DNA of 64,000 nucleotides from Cryptomeria japonica (Eukaryota; Streptophyta; Pinopsida; Cupressales; Cupressaceae). The stretch spans positions 380,019,179-380,083,178 of the forward strand of contig NC_081407.1 of NCBI RefSeq assembly GCF_030272615.1, written 5' to 3'. The translations under genes were made by a program, and so were the position numbers. Positions 46,931 through 58,300 of this stretch are shown one piece after another. The notes beneath the pieces were generated by a model. The model did no database searches, was not told the origin of the DNA, and was given only the letters and a program-made list of their open reading frames with translations. Positions within the stretch are counted from its first letter, which is position 1, and each line of letters opens with the position of its first letter.

Positions 46931-46943
46931 AAAGAAAATTTGA

Positions 46944-46982
46944 AGGAAAAGGGAGGGAGGGAGCGGGAGAAGGGGAGGGAGC

Positions 46983-47049
<67 letters not shown>

Positions 47050-47224
47050 GGGGGGGGAGAAAGGGAGAGGGGGAGCGAGGGAAAGGGGGAGAGAGGGAGA
47101 GATGGAGAGGGAGAGTGAGGGAGAGCGAGAGCAAGGGAGAGAGAGGGAGAGGGAGGTAGAGGGAGAGCGGGAGAGAGGGAGAGAGGGAGATAGAGAGAGG
47201 GAGGGAGAGAGAGGGAGAGCAAGG

Positions 47225-47291
<67 letters not shown>

Positions 47292-47357
47292 AAAGGGAGA
47301 GAGGGTGGAAAAAGGAGGGAGGGGAGGGGGAGGGGGAGAGAGAGAGGGTGGAAAAGG

Positions 47358-47423
<66 letters not shown>

Positions 47424-47531
47424 GGAAAAGGGAGAGATGGAGAGCAAGAGAGATGATGGAAAAGGGAGAGGAGAGAGTGATAGTGAGAGAGAGGATGGAA
47501 AAGGGAGAGAGTAGAGAGAGAGAGAGAGAGA
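46944..47531 (+). repeat. Long (GA)n-type microsatellite
   Basis: An almost pure purine tract of GA, GGGA and GGAG runs, with three pure (GA)n blocks near 46983-47045, 47228-47287 and 47365-47420. Long apparent open frames here (Arg/Glu or Ser/Leu repeats) are artefacts of the repeat. Confidence 0.95.
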
Positions 47532-47639
47532 TTAAAGTTTAATTATCATTAATAAAATATCTATACACACATCTTTTAAAGAACTTTTATTTATTTGGAA
47601 TGACTACAAAATGTGAGAATATTTATTTGACATGACTGC

Positions 47640-48460
47640 AAAAATGTGAGAATATTTATTTGAAACCGTTAGCTAGACCATCAGCTTGGAAACAAATCTG
47701 TCGTGTGGCTCTTAGTATTATGAGAATTGTAGGGGAACAAATTGGAAAGAAAAAATGTGCATTACCAAAGATTCCCCAAAGCCCAACAACAAGAGGAGTG
47801 TGGTTGAGGGATGATGCACAATGGGTTTTGTACACTGATTCAAATGCTAAGAATATCAAAGAAAGCATAGCCTCTGCTACTCAAATTGTGGACCTTGGGA
47901 TTTTAGGTCTACTATTCATCCAAATGGTGACCACTACATGGCAGACCTAATTGCAATACAACAATATAAAGTAAGGGAGATAAAGGGGGTAGGGGGAGGG
48001 AAAGAGTGGGGAGGGAGAGGAGGAGAGGGAGGGAAAAAGAGAGAGGGAGAGAGGGAGAGGGAGGGAGAGAAAGAATGGAAAAATGAGAGAGAGGGTGGAA
48101 AAGGGAGGGAGGGAGAGAGAGACAGAGAGAGAGAGAGGATGGAAAAAATGTGCATTACCAAAGATTGCCCAAATCCCAACAACAGGAGAAGTGTGGTTGA
48201 GGGATGATGCACAATGGGTTTTGTACACTTATTCAAATGCTAAGAATATCAAGGAAAGCATAGCCTTTGCTGCTCAAATTGTGGACCTTGGGATTATTAG
48301 GTCTACTATTCATCCAAGTGGTGACCACTACATGGAAAACCTAATTGCAATACAACAATATAAAGTAAGGGAGATAAAGGGGGTAGGGAGAGAGAAAGAG
48401 TGGGGATGGAGAGAAGAAGAGAGAGAGGGATGCGGTATGGAGGAATAGAGAGAAGGGGGG
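47640..48460 (+). repeat. Two tandem copies of a unit of about 250 bp with a coding-like core
   Basis: About 47748-48000 and 48144-48400 are very similar, with a period near 397 bp including GA-rich filler. Both encode KCALPKI, VWLRDDAQWVLYT, NAKNIKES and HYM...LIAIQQYK; the first copy has an upstream extension (SAWKQICRVALSIMR) from about 47670. Frame disruption near 47905 in copy 1. I do not recognise the protein; it may be a captured gene fragment. Confidence 0.7.
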
Positions 48461-48479
48461 CATGTTGGTTTGTTATTAT

Positions 48480-48931
48480 TTTAAGCAGTATTGGTACTGC
48501 TTTTTATATTGTAATAATGGTTCATCTTGCCACCTTAGGATACCGTATGACCCCTTAGGACGTCATATGCTCCTAAAGGGTCATGTGGTGTTATGTGGGG
48601 TCATACAGTGTCCTATGACCCCTTAGGACACCATATGACCCCTTAGGTGTTGTTAGGGGTCATATAATGTGTCCTTAGGGGTCATATTGTGTCCTACCAC
48701 CCTTTAAGACACCATATGACCCCTTAAGACACCATATGGTGTCGTTATGGGTTGTATGGTGTCATATGACCCCTTAGGACATTGTATGACCCCTTAGGTG
48801 TCAAATTTTGTAAGTAGTATTGGCACTGCTTTTTATATTATAATAATGGTTCATCTTGACACCTCGGGATACTGTATGACCCCTTAGGACATCATATGCT
48901 CCTAAAGGGTCATTTTGTGTTATGTGGGGTC

Positions 48932-48974
<43 letters not shown>

Positions 48975-49205
48975 GTGAGGAAGGGAGGGAGGGAGGGAGG
49001 GAGAGAAAGAGGGAAAGAAAAGGGATGGAGGGAGATGGGGGGAGAGGAAGACATGTCACATGATGTCATTAGGGGTCACGTGGGGTCCTAATTGAACCAC
49101 ACATGTGTTACAACACCATATGACCCCTTAAGACACCATTTGACCCCTTAAGATATCATACATGGTCCGAAGAGGTCATTAGGTGTTATGTGGGGCCCTG
49201 AGAGA
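48480..49205 (+). repeat. Degenerate minisatellite based on CCCCTTAGGACACCATATGA
   Basis: A 20-bp word and its near-complement recur about a dozen times. A higher-order repeat of about 330 bp is visible: the text beginning AGTATTGGTACTGC at 48486 returns at about 48815. A short (GA)n block at 48933-48970 interrupts it. Confidence 0.85.
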
Positions 49206-49249
49206 GAGTGAGAGAGAGAGAGAGGAATGAAATACAATAGAATATATAT

Positions 49250-49466
49250 CAAAAGACAATATATATCAATATACGTACATACACATATATATATAATACA
49301 CATAAAATATCAAAAGGCAATACACATACATACACACATATGTGTGTATATATGCATAATATATTATATATTATATAATAATATATAATATATTATATAT
49401 TATTATATAATATTAAAATATATTATATATTATATATATTATATACATATATATATATATATATAT
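49250..49466 (+). repeat. AT-rich microsatellite
   Basis: Mixed (AT)n, (ATT)n and (CATA)n runs, ending directly at the TGTAGTGTC start of the next feature. Confidence 0.85.
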
Positions 49467-50600
49467 TGTAGTGTCATAAAATTGTGACCCTAGCAATTTT
49501 CAACTGCATTAGGGTCCTCACGCCCTCGAGATCGAATCCTCTAGCCTGATCGGAGACCGGAGATTGCTCAGCCCTCAGAAACAGCTTCTTCCTTGGCCTC
49601 TACATCACCTATCTGCACTCTTCCCTGGAGAAAGGGGTAGGACGGGGGTGTGGCTCCATTGTCCCCCCTTGGACAAGGGTGTGGCACCCTTTTCCTCCTA
49701 GGGCGCCCCTGTCCCTGCCCTATTTTGGGACAAGACTCTTCCTAGGGTTGCATTGTTGGTTGTGCATCAGGCGAGAAACTCCCCTGATGTCAGCCTGTGA
49801 TGAAAATCAAATCCACTAACATGTATTTAAGGGGGCATTTGTCCTCTCATTTGCATAAGTTGAAGTTCAAAAAGTTGGATAGGTCGAAGTTGGATAGATC
49901 CAAATTGCATAAGCGATCAAGCATTCAAGCATTCTTTTCCAACATTGAGCATTCTCAAGTCTCCCTTGAAGGCTAGGTGTTGCATTAAAGTCGAGGACTC
50001 AACCATTGAAGAGGAGATTGATTTCAACATTCAATTCCACACAAGCATTTCTATCAACATTGCTATCACAACCTCCCTTGAGGTGATTTACAATTCAGTC
50101 TTTCATTTACATCTACTTGCAAGTACTTTCTTTCATTGCTTGGTTAATTCCAAAACTAGGGTTTGACCTAATGGCAAACCCCCAATCCCAACCCATTTTC
50201 CTCTCTTTTATGTGTGTAGGTTGCAAGTGCGCAACTGTACTTTCAGATTCGGGCTTCATTTGCAAAGGCGGAAAAACCTTTTTCGTTTCACGGATTTTTT
50301 AGAGGACTGTGTACATTTCCACCACGGTCGAGGCAACTTTTCCTCAAATTCGCAGGGCGACTTCTTCTCGACATATTATTGTCATATCCAAGTGCACAAC
50401 TTCATCCCATATTTTGATCTCAAGTTATAATCAGTTCTTTGTCACTTTTGCACTACATAAATCAATCAATTTCTTTTCCATTTCAAACAAGGAAGAGGGG
50501 ATCAACTTATCATTCCCAATTCATTCAGAATTCAATCTACCATCTTCATGTGGAAAGATTGAATCTAGTGAATTATCCTCTCCTCTTCCTAATGTAACAT
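49467..50600 (+). repeat. LTR-like fragment
   Basis: Begins TGTAGTGTCATAAAATTG, like the LTR start of element G. It shares GTGTGGCACC and CCTAGGGCGCCCC wording with G. No partner copy, primer site or TSD was found, so the right limit is a guess. Open frames at 49945-50605 show no family motif. Confidence 0.4.
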
Positions 50601-50704
50601 GGTGAAAAGTGTTTAAAGGGTAATCAATAGTGAAACTCTCATCTCTCTTTGAGGGATAGGGTAATTTTTCTCTTGATCTATCATTCATCATTTTTCCACC
50701 ATTA

Positions 50705-50733
50705 TACACACACACACACACACACACACACAT
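50705..50733 (+). repeat. (CA)n microsatellite
   Basis: About 14 CA units, followed by an AT-rich run. Confidence 0.9.
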
Positions 50734-50814
50734 TATATATATATGAAATATCATATTTTACATATTATACATATACATATATGTATATGTATGCACACAC
50801 CCACATTTTAAACA

Positions 50815-50960
50815 CAGGCAAAAGCGCATACACATTGTTTTAGCTTTAACGCCGCATACGCATTTCTTATTGTAAAGACACCCCCGTATGCGGATTTTTT
50901 ATAAAAATACCCCATACTCGTTGTTTATAGTATAGGGAGCCCATATGTGCTTTTGACTGT
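50815..50960. repeat. Third CGTATGCG-type repeat block
   Basis: Contains AAAAGCGCATAC, GCCGCATACGC, CCCGTATGCGG and CCCATACTCG within 150 bp, matching the wording of 16535-16715. It may be another subterminal block of T displaced by insertions, or a fragment of a relative. Confidence 0.55.
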
Positions 50961-52290
50961 TTAGGCTTGTGAATAGACCTGGATGACAAAACTGCAGGTT
51001 GGAAGTTTGATTTCCCTTTGTATACCAAAAATGTGGTCTTTAACCTGCAAGAAGAAAAACACTTCAAACACACCAATGAAGCATTGCATTAGAGTTAGAA
51101 ATCATAAACAAGTTAGTGAATTTAAAACTCCTAAAATCACCTCATTGTCCTCTATCTCTAAAGCTATTCAAGATTCAAGGTGGCCCTCACTTGGAAGAGC
51201 ACTTGATCTCTTAGATGACAACCGAGAGAATGAGGTTTTAGTGATGTGCTAAGATCAAAATGTATGCAAATAAGATCTTAGCTAAGATGAGATGATGGAT
51301 GAAGATAGGATGCAAGATGCAAGACTAGATGATTAAGATGTTAAATGTATTCTAAATTGAAAATTAGATGATGCTAGATGAATTAATTAAACTAGATGAG
51401 TATAAAATATTATGAGATGATATGCCAAAATGAAGCTAAAACGCTAATGCTAATGCTAAATGGCTTGGATGCTTGAAGATGACAAGATGAGCTCCTTAAC
51501 TTGCAAAATGACTATAATTTAGATGCACAAGATATGAATTGAAGGAGAAATGGGCTCTATTTATAGAAGAATTGGAGAATTGGATGGCCAAGATTGAATT
51601 GGCTTATAGAGGGTCAAGATTGAAAGTTATCAATCCATGTGAGATTTTCAACCCACTCCCATGTTGACGAGTGTCACCATGAGATTGCTTGAGAGGAGAG
51701 GGAGGATGCATTAAATGCTTTAGAAGACTTAATGGTTAATCCCATGTGGGCAAATTCATGGAATAAAACTTTTATCCAATGAATAAAGATATTGTCCAAT
51801 GGACAAAATCTTGTGCAAAGCTCAATGTGTTATATATGTGAAATTTTGTAAGAGCATTAAAAGCTCTTTGGCTTGGAGGTTATCTTGTTGGAAGTTAGAT
51901 AACCTTCAAGACTTTTGTGAGAGTCCTACAAATTTGGGGAACTCAACAAAGTTAGCTTGTTGAAAAGATAAAACTTTAAATGCATTTAGAAGACTTTATT
52001 CCAAAATTAGAAGTGACTTCCCAAATTTAGGGATGTGACCATGATAGAAGAATTAGACTAATTAAGTGGGTTTTGAGAAGTTCTAGAAGAATGATTAGGA
52101 AGTTAATGGAAAATGTAGGAGAATGCAAGTGGGAGAAATAGGAATTTTTAATTAAAATAAAAAGATTTATTTCAACTAAAATGAATGCAACTTGTATTTC
52201 AATATATATTTAAATAAATATTAATTTATTTAAATGTGAATGTGAATTTTGGATTTTATTTAAATAAGTCTTAATTTATTTGAATGAAAA
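50961..52290 (+). other. Unassigned repeat-like sequence with LTR promoter look
   Basis: No gene supported. CTCTATTTATAGAAG near 51558 is a TATA-like site. Long AT-rich stretches with AAATTAATTTATT-type words follow. It may be the body of an LTR whose end is TCTACA near 53130. Confidence 0.35.
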
Positions 52291-52299
52291 AAGGGGGAT

Positions 52300-52445
52300 A
52301 AAATATTAAATGCTTGAAGACTTTGAGGGAAACCATTAAAGGCTTAAGAAGACTTTAAGGGAAACCATTAAAGGTTTGAGAAGACTCTAGAAGGAGCTAT
52401 TAAAGGCTTGATGACTTTAAGGGAAGCCATTAAAGGTTTCAAGTG
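52300..52445 (+). repeat. Short tandem repeats of about 36 bp
   Basis: GACTTTAAGGGAAACCATTA followed by AAGG and TTGA words recurs four times with variation. Confidence 0.75.
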
Positions 52446-52629
52446 GGTGGAGATAAATAGGATTTCAAATAAATAATTTATTTATTTAAAATTGTGGTGC
52501 AACTTGCATTTGTAGGAAAATGCAAGTGGGTGGAGGGAAATAAGATTTTTTAGATAAAATAAAATATTTATTTTAGCCAAAAGGAGATGCAACTTGCATA
52601 TGTTGTAAAATGCAAGTGGGGTGAGGGAA

Positions 52630-52965
52630 ATAGGGATTTTTAATTAAATATAAATTTAATTAAATGGGAAAGGGGATTTTAATTAAATGTTGAATTTAAT
52701 TAAAATGGAAAGGAGATTTTAATTAAATGTTGAATTTGAATAAAATGGCTAGAAGGGGATATTTAATTAACTATTGAATTTAATTAAAATGGCTAGAAGG
52801 GGATATTTAATTAACTGCCGAATTTAATTAAAATGGCTAAAAGGGGATATTTAATTAAATGTCGAATTTAATTAAAATGGCTAAAAGGGGATATTTAATT
52901 AAATGTCAAATTTAATTAAAATGGCTAAAAGGGGATATTTAATTAAATGTTGAATTTGATTCAAA
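52630..52965 (+). repeat. 44-bp tandem repeat, about seven copies
   Basis: Unit contains ATGGCTAAAAGGGGATATTT followed by AATTAAATGTCGAATTTAAT. The inner copies are nearly identical and the outer ones more divergent. Confidence 0.88.
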
Positions 52966-53132
52966 TGGATTAGATAGAAGAAAGGAGAAATTAAATCTTT
53001 AATTTGATTAATGGTTGATTAGAAGAAAAGAGATATTGATTAAACCTTAATTTAGTCAATAGGCGGATTAAGGTAATTAAACAAATATAAATTCATTTAA
53101 TTAGTTGTGCAAGTTTTAGGTGTCTACACCCT

Positions 53133-53866
53133 CCATTTCCCTCCTTTTTGACGTGTTTTGTTTTATCAACTTGGTTTCTCGACTTTGTCATCATCAGGTT
53201 TACACTTCATCAAGTGGGTATTTCTAAAATTGCCACCATATTTTCACCCATCTTCCGGGCTTTCTAACCGTAGTTTTTTTTTAAAATTTGAACAACAATA
53301 ACATTATTATTGAATTTCTTTTACCAGTGTCTCCATAGTTCTCAGAGACATACGTGTACCATTTTTTTAATAACTTTTGATCTACTTATACAAATTTTAA
53401 AAACTTTATATATTATTGTAGTGCCTGTATTTTTGATTGTTTTGGTGCAAGTTATGCTTTGCGTATGAACAGGTACCTGATTTTCAGGATGTGCTCGATT
53501 GGAAAAATCATAAAAAAACAAATACTCAACAAAAAATACGCAAATTCTAGTGCTCACTCTTAACTATCTTTCTATCAAAGGATTTGTCAAAATACTAAAT
53601 CTAACTATGAATTTTTTGATGCGTGCATCAGACACTATGTTATGTTTTTTAAAAAAAATCAGGGTCTATTTTTTGTGCACGAAGGATTTGACTCCTTTAA
53701 TCTTATCCAATATTGAAAAAGTTTAGTAGTTTGGTAACTAGATTCAGAGTACTATAATATTTGTTCTTTGATTATCTTCATATCTTGAATGGATGACTTT
53801 CAACTTTCGCCTCCAAGTTCAAGTTCCCCTGATTTCAAAAGAAAAAAAAGTGTCCACTTATACCCC
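53133..53866 (+). other. AT-rich sequence, no gene seen
   Basis: Lies between the TCTACA end of the repeat-like block and the candidate right inverted repeat. No coding or RNA signal recognised. Confidence 0.4.
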
Positions 53867-53895
53867 CCTTTTTGCACACCATATTTGTGCACTTA
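53867..53895 (-). repeat. Candidate right terminal inverted repeat of T
   Basis: The reverse complement begins TAAGTGCACAAATATGG and matches 16463-16491 at 25 of 29 positions. It is followed by CCCAACCCTAAACC, resembling the degenerate telomere-like text outside the left copy. Confidence 0.55.
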
Positions 53896-55210
53896 CCCAA
53901 CCCTAAACCTAGTATTTGAATATTAAACTAAAATTAGACCCTAAGCCTCTACCTAATCGAACATAAAACCAATTTGAAATCTAACCCTAGTACTAAATCA
54001 AATTAAATGCTAACTATAAACCTAATTGAACCTTGAACTAAATTGAATCTTCAGATTGTACTAGATGACCAAAACAAAGATTATATCCCTCTAAAGATAG
54101 ATATGTTAATTTTATATTTATTATTTTTTATATATTTAAACAATAATAATGAGAATATGTTCTACTAATAAATTAAAATATAACAAATACCCTCACAACA
54201 ATTGAAACATACTCAATAAATCCCTTTCCTTTGAACAATAGGGGAAGATCACTAGTTACTGTTCATTATACAATAGCCATCCACTCCCTACACACCCAAC
54301 CCCCCAATTATTAACTTCGAAAAAACTGAAAAAAAATAAAACTAAAAGCCCATTAATAAATTTCACATGTACCAGTAGCCGCTCATTTTTTAGCTTTTTT
54401 GAACCATAATTGGCCCATCTGTGCACCTTTTTTGGTACCATAGCGCACAACTACTAGGGCATTTGTGCAGAAGTATTGATGATTTTAAGTGCATGATTAT
54501 TAAGGCATCTTTAAGCAGGTATCAGGCGACACTTTGAAATGTATACTTTCTAACTCTTTCGCGCATAACGGATCCCACAACGTGCATTGCTACTACCCAA
54601 AAGCTAAAACAATAGCTATAAGTAGTTAAGTAGCATGCAAAGACAACAAAAAAAAATAGTCAAAATCTGATGTACCATTTAGAATATGTGGATGCACAAA
54701 GTTAGATATAACGACTACTAGTACCCTTCCCCTATGTCCCTTAATTATCCAAACATGATCAACTATTTTATTTTTATTTTGATAATAAAATCATAAATGC
54801 CATCTACAACATATTAAACCAAAAAAAACTTACACAATCCGCTATACTATTACTAATTCAATATAAATTCCACAAAATGATCCTTGTATACACAACTGTG
54901 CTTTTTTATATAAACTGTGAGACTAAGATAAACCTTAAACACATGTCTAATATAATTTTTTTAAAGCCAAAGAAAACGTGTTATCCATGTATTACTTTGG
55001 TTACGGTTGCCGTGTCAAACTGCCATACGCTTGCTTGATGAACAGAATATTGATATTGACATTATATTAATATTTTGTCACACATGGAAACACGTGAGGG
55101 AAAAAATAAATATATCAGTTACTACCTGCCAATTTCCTGTGTCAGATTAGGTTGAATCCACGTCAGAGCCAACGGCATCCACGATGTTTGTAAATGTTGG
55201 TACGATCCAC
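53896..55210 (+). other. AT-rich intergenic region upstream of the raffinose-synthase-family gene
   Basis: No gene supported. Degenerate ACCCTAAACCT words at 53900-54060, then AT-rich sequence with no recognisable element. It probably holds the distal promoter. Confidence 0.5.
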
Positions 55211-55267
55211 AAGGTGCCGTTGAGGAGCTACATTGCGCGCCCAACACGACTGTCTCTGAAATCCTCC

Positions 55268-55291
55268 GAAGTATATATACATTGTATATAT
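55268..55291 (+). promoter_or_regulatory. TATA-box region of the raffinose-synthase-family gene
   Basis: GTATATATACATTGTATATA lies 27-46 bases before the ATG at 55317. The same string is kept in the 5' copy at about 14988-15008. No other TATA-like site is closer. The short leader this implies is a caution. Confidence 0.55.
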
Positions 55292-55316
55292 CCAGACATT
55301 AAGGAGGAAGATCAGC

Positions 55317-58300
55317 ATGGAGGCGCGGAAAGTAAGCGCAAGCCAGCTTTGCAGAGGGACATGCCGCCTTAATAATGTCAATAACACCCGTAAAATTGCT
55401 TCCCCCTCTTCTCCCTCTGTCTCTTACTGGTAAGATTCTCGTCTGATATTTTTTTGTTTTTATCTTTTAAACTGTCTGATTTTTGTTTCTTCGTTCAAGC
55501 TGGTCGATTCTACCCGCTTTAATTCTCGTTTCGATTAACTTCTTATTAAGTTTTGGAGGAAATACTTTTAGTTCAGTGCTTGAAATTTCTTCCAAATCTT
55601 TAAATTTTTGTTATGAATTATTGTTTGATAATCATAAATTATTGACTGCAGAAGGCCTCGTATGAGTTGGAACAGAAACTGTTTTAGTTTGTCCCAGCAT
55701 TTCACAGGGCCTTTACCGAATCGGGTACGTAATGCTGTAAACTTCACTCTTGATCCTTTTCTAAAAATCCCCCTAAGATGCATAGCTTGATTATAGGAAA
55801 TACCCACTGGCGTAGGCAATAGAGTTTGGAAACATCTAATCCATATGAACAGGTATGATAGTCTAAACTTAAGTCGAAATAGAATCCATTGGAAAAACAA
55901 AAATCTAGTTGTTTGTTGCGAATTGGTTTCCCCCAGTTTTGGCCCGCCTTAATGTTTTTGTCATGGGGTGGGTAATAACTAATAAATCAATAATTACTTA
56001 GCTTTTTCTCTTTGTTTCTTTCTTGTACAAGTGTTACCTGCATAAGGAGCTCTTTGTGCAATACAATTCATCACTTTTCTTGACCACCAAGTGTCAATCA
56101 TTGTTTTGCAGTTTGTTATCGAAAGAAGTGCTTCTAATTTCAAGATTAATGGGGTCCAGAAGCCTGAAGTTGTAGATGTCAATTTAATTATGAGCCTTCT
56201 TTTAGGATAAAAGAAATATCAATCTCCCTGCATTTTGGAAAGCAGATGCTTTCTTTCTTTCTTTCACAGTAAGAAATTAAAGGTCATGCCACATTTTCAA
56301 TCTCTAAAGCATTTGCCTCTGCTTTGAAAAACACACCTATGGCTTACTATAGCAGTTGTTATTCCTTAGAAAACCCTTCTTCCCTCACCCTTGAACCAAG
56401 GGTAAAAATAAATAATGTGTTTGCTTTCCTGATATTTTAATAAATTTTAGTGTTCCACGGGGACGTGTCCCCCTTCCCCCCTTACCCCACAAAACCTCAC
56501 ATTTCCGAGATGTCTCTAGGATGTGGGAACAAGTCGAGGAAGGAAGTCCCCCCGCTGTACCCCCATTGCCACAAGGACGCCACCGAGACGACAGGGACAT
56601 CCCAGGCACTCCTAGGAATCCCTTGCCCGTCTCAGGGACACCTAAGAGTCACCCATAGTCCGCACTTATAAACTCGATCCTAAAGCAAAAAATGATGAAA
56701 ATGGCATTCCAGTCTTCAAGTTAGTTTCGTCTTTTTTCTTTCTTATACTTCAAGTTATTTCATGTATATATTGGCAGGATGTTTGAGAGTGGTTTCAAAT
56801 CTCTAGGAGTTATAATGTAGATTCTACGTTTTAGAAAATTTATAAATTCTCTGACTTAGTCAAATTTCAGAATTTATAAATTCTCAGACTTGGTCGAATT
56901 TAAAGATTTATAAATTCTCAAACTTAGTCAAATTTCAGCAATAGCAAACTCCCATTAACATTCTTTCGCTCTATCTATCTCTCTCTCTTTATCTCCCCCG
57001 AAGTCTAGACCTATCTCTCTCCGTATCACTCTTCCTCGATCCCCTCTCTCTACCTCTCTCTATCTCACTTTCTTCTCCCTCCCCCAAGATCTAGAGCTAT
57101 CTCTCTACATCTTTATCTCTCTCACCTCCAGACCCTTGTAAGGGGTGCTATCCTCAACCTCGTTTTGGTGTTTCCCCCAAACCCCCATCAAACTATAAGT
57201 CTAAGAAAGTAATAGGCCAATGATGAATCGTGATCATAAAAATCTACATAATACATATCCCTTGTTGCAAATCTTTGCATATTCATAGTCAAAGCCACAA
57301 TCAAGACCCCTGCAAAGGGCACTAGCCATTAAACCTCCACCCACCATTCTTATTGTTTATTCAATCATATCCATGTTTTTTATGTTTATTAAAACTTTAA
57401 ACCTTTTTTAGGTTTTTCGCTAGTATTAACAATTGGAACCAATATCCTTTCTTTTTTTTTTTTATGAGAACCAATCCTTTTATTCTTGGGGTTTCCGCAT
57501 TTGTAGAAAGGAAGGCAAGATGTATTGCTTAGATCATCGGCCCATTACTAGACGTATATTTCCTCCAAGTAATATGGCTAGAATTTGTAATTCCTTGATA
57601 GTTAAGGATAACGATACAACTGGTCAGCCAATAAGTGTGACTTGTGAGGTACAACAATTATTAGGAAATAATAAGGTTAGAGTTGTAGCTATGAATGCTA
57701 CAAATGGTACTTAGTATGCTAAAGTTTCATTTGCAATTCTTCTACTTATTCTTGGTTTGCACTTTGCTCCCAAAATTCCAAAACTCTACCGAGCATTGTT
57801 AATGTTCAAAGTTCAAATTTTCATGTTTTTAATGTTTATTATTGTAAACTTTACATAGTGTGGCAAAATTTCATTTATAGTTCTTATACTTATTCCTTGC
57901 ACATCTTTTTATAACTAGTTTTTCAAGTACTGTATGTATATTAACGTCGCCGTCCCCCTGCCATCCTCAAACTTAGGCCCATGGTCCCCATCCCCATGTC
58001 CCCCTATTAGGAAACTCCGTGGAACACTGTAAATTTATCATATTTAGCTTAGTTAAAATTTGAACCAAATTGTGTGCATCTAAGACTATGGGCTGCCTTA
58101 TTGCTGAAGCGGAGTACAGCTCTATGGCCAATTTATTGTAGCGTCGGGTTGAACTTGGGTTACATGCTTATGGAACCATTTTCATCACCCCACAAACCCT
58201 TGGCACAAACAGAAGAAAATCCAAATTTATATGCACGAAATTTTAAGGAAAAAATAATCAAAATGGCATAAAGAGTCCTTAAATCTAGATTCCATTATTT

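Larger units (their letters stand above)
16463..53895. mobile_element. Large decayed DNA transposon T (outer limits tentative)
   Basis: Two convergent genes (forward 16827-33970, reverse 46440-34490) lie between CGTATGCG-rich blocks at 16535-16715 and 46745-46930. An inverted repeat matching at 25 of 29 positions (TAAGTGCACAAA at the outer edge of both copies) lies at 16463-16491 and 53867-53895. If these are the ends, TA could be the target duplication. About 24 kb of the span is later insertions: C with D, and G with E2. The right limit could instead be about 46930, with 47-53.9 kb belonging to something else. Superfamily not assigned. Confidence 0.55.

Noticed and set aside
46878..47514. 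Long open frames of Arg/Glu or Ser/Leu repeats on both strands
   Set aside because: They are translations of the (GA)n tract with no other composition, motif or start context.
49945..50605. Four overlapping plus-strand frames of 61-98 codons
   Set aside because: No family motif, no consistent frame, and they lie in LTR-like sequence.
57433..57714. hAT transposase exon within the intron 1 element
   Set aside because: The 93-codon frame has no hAT dimerisation or BED-finger motif, so the element is called non-autonomous and the frame left unassigned.
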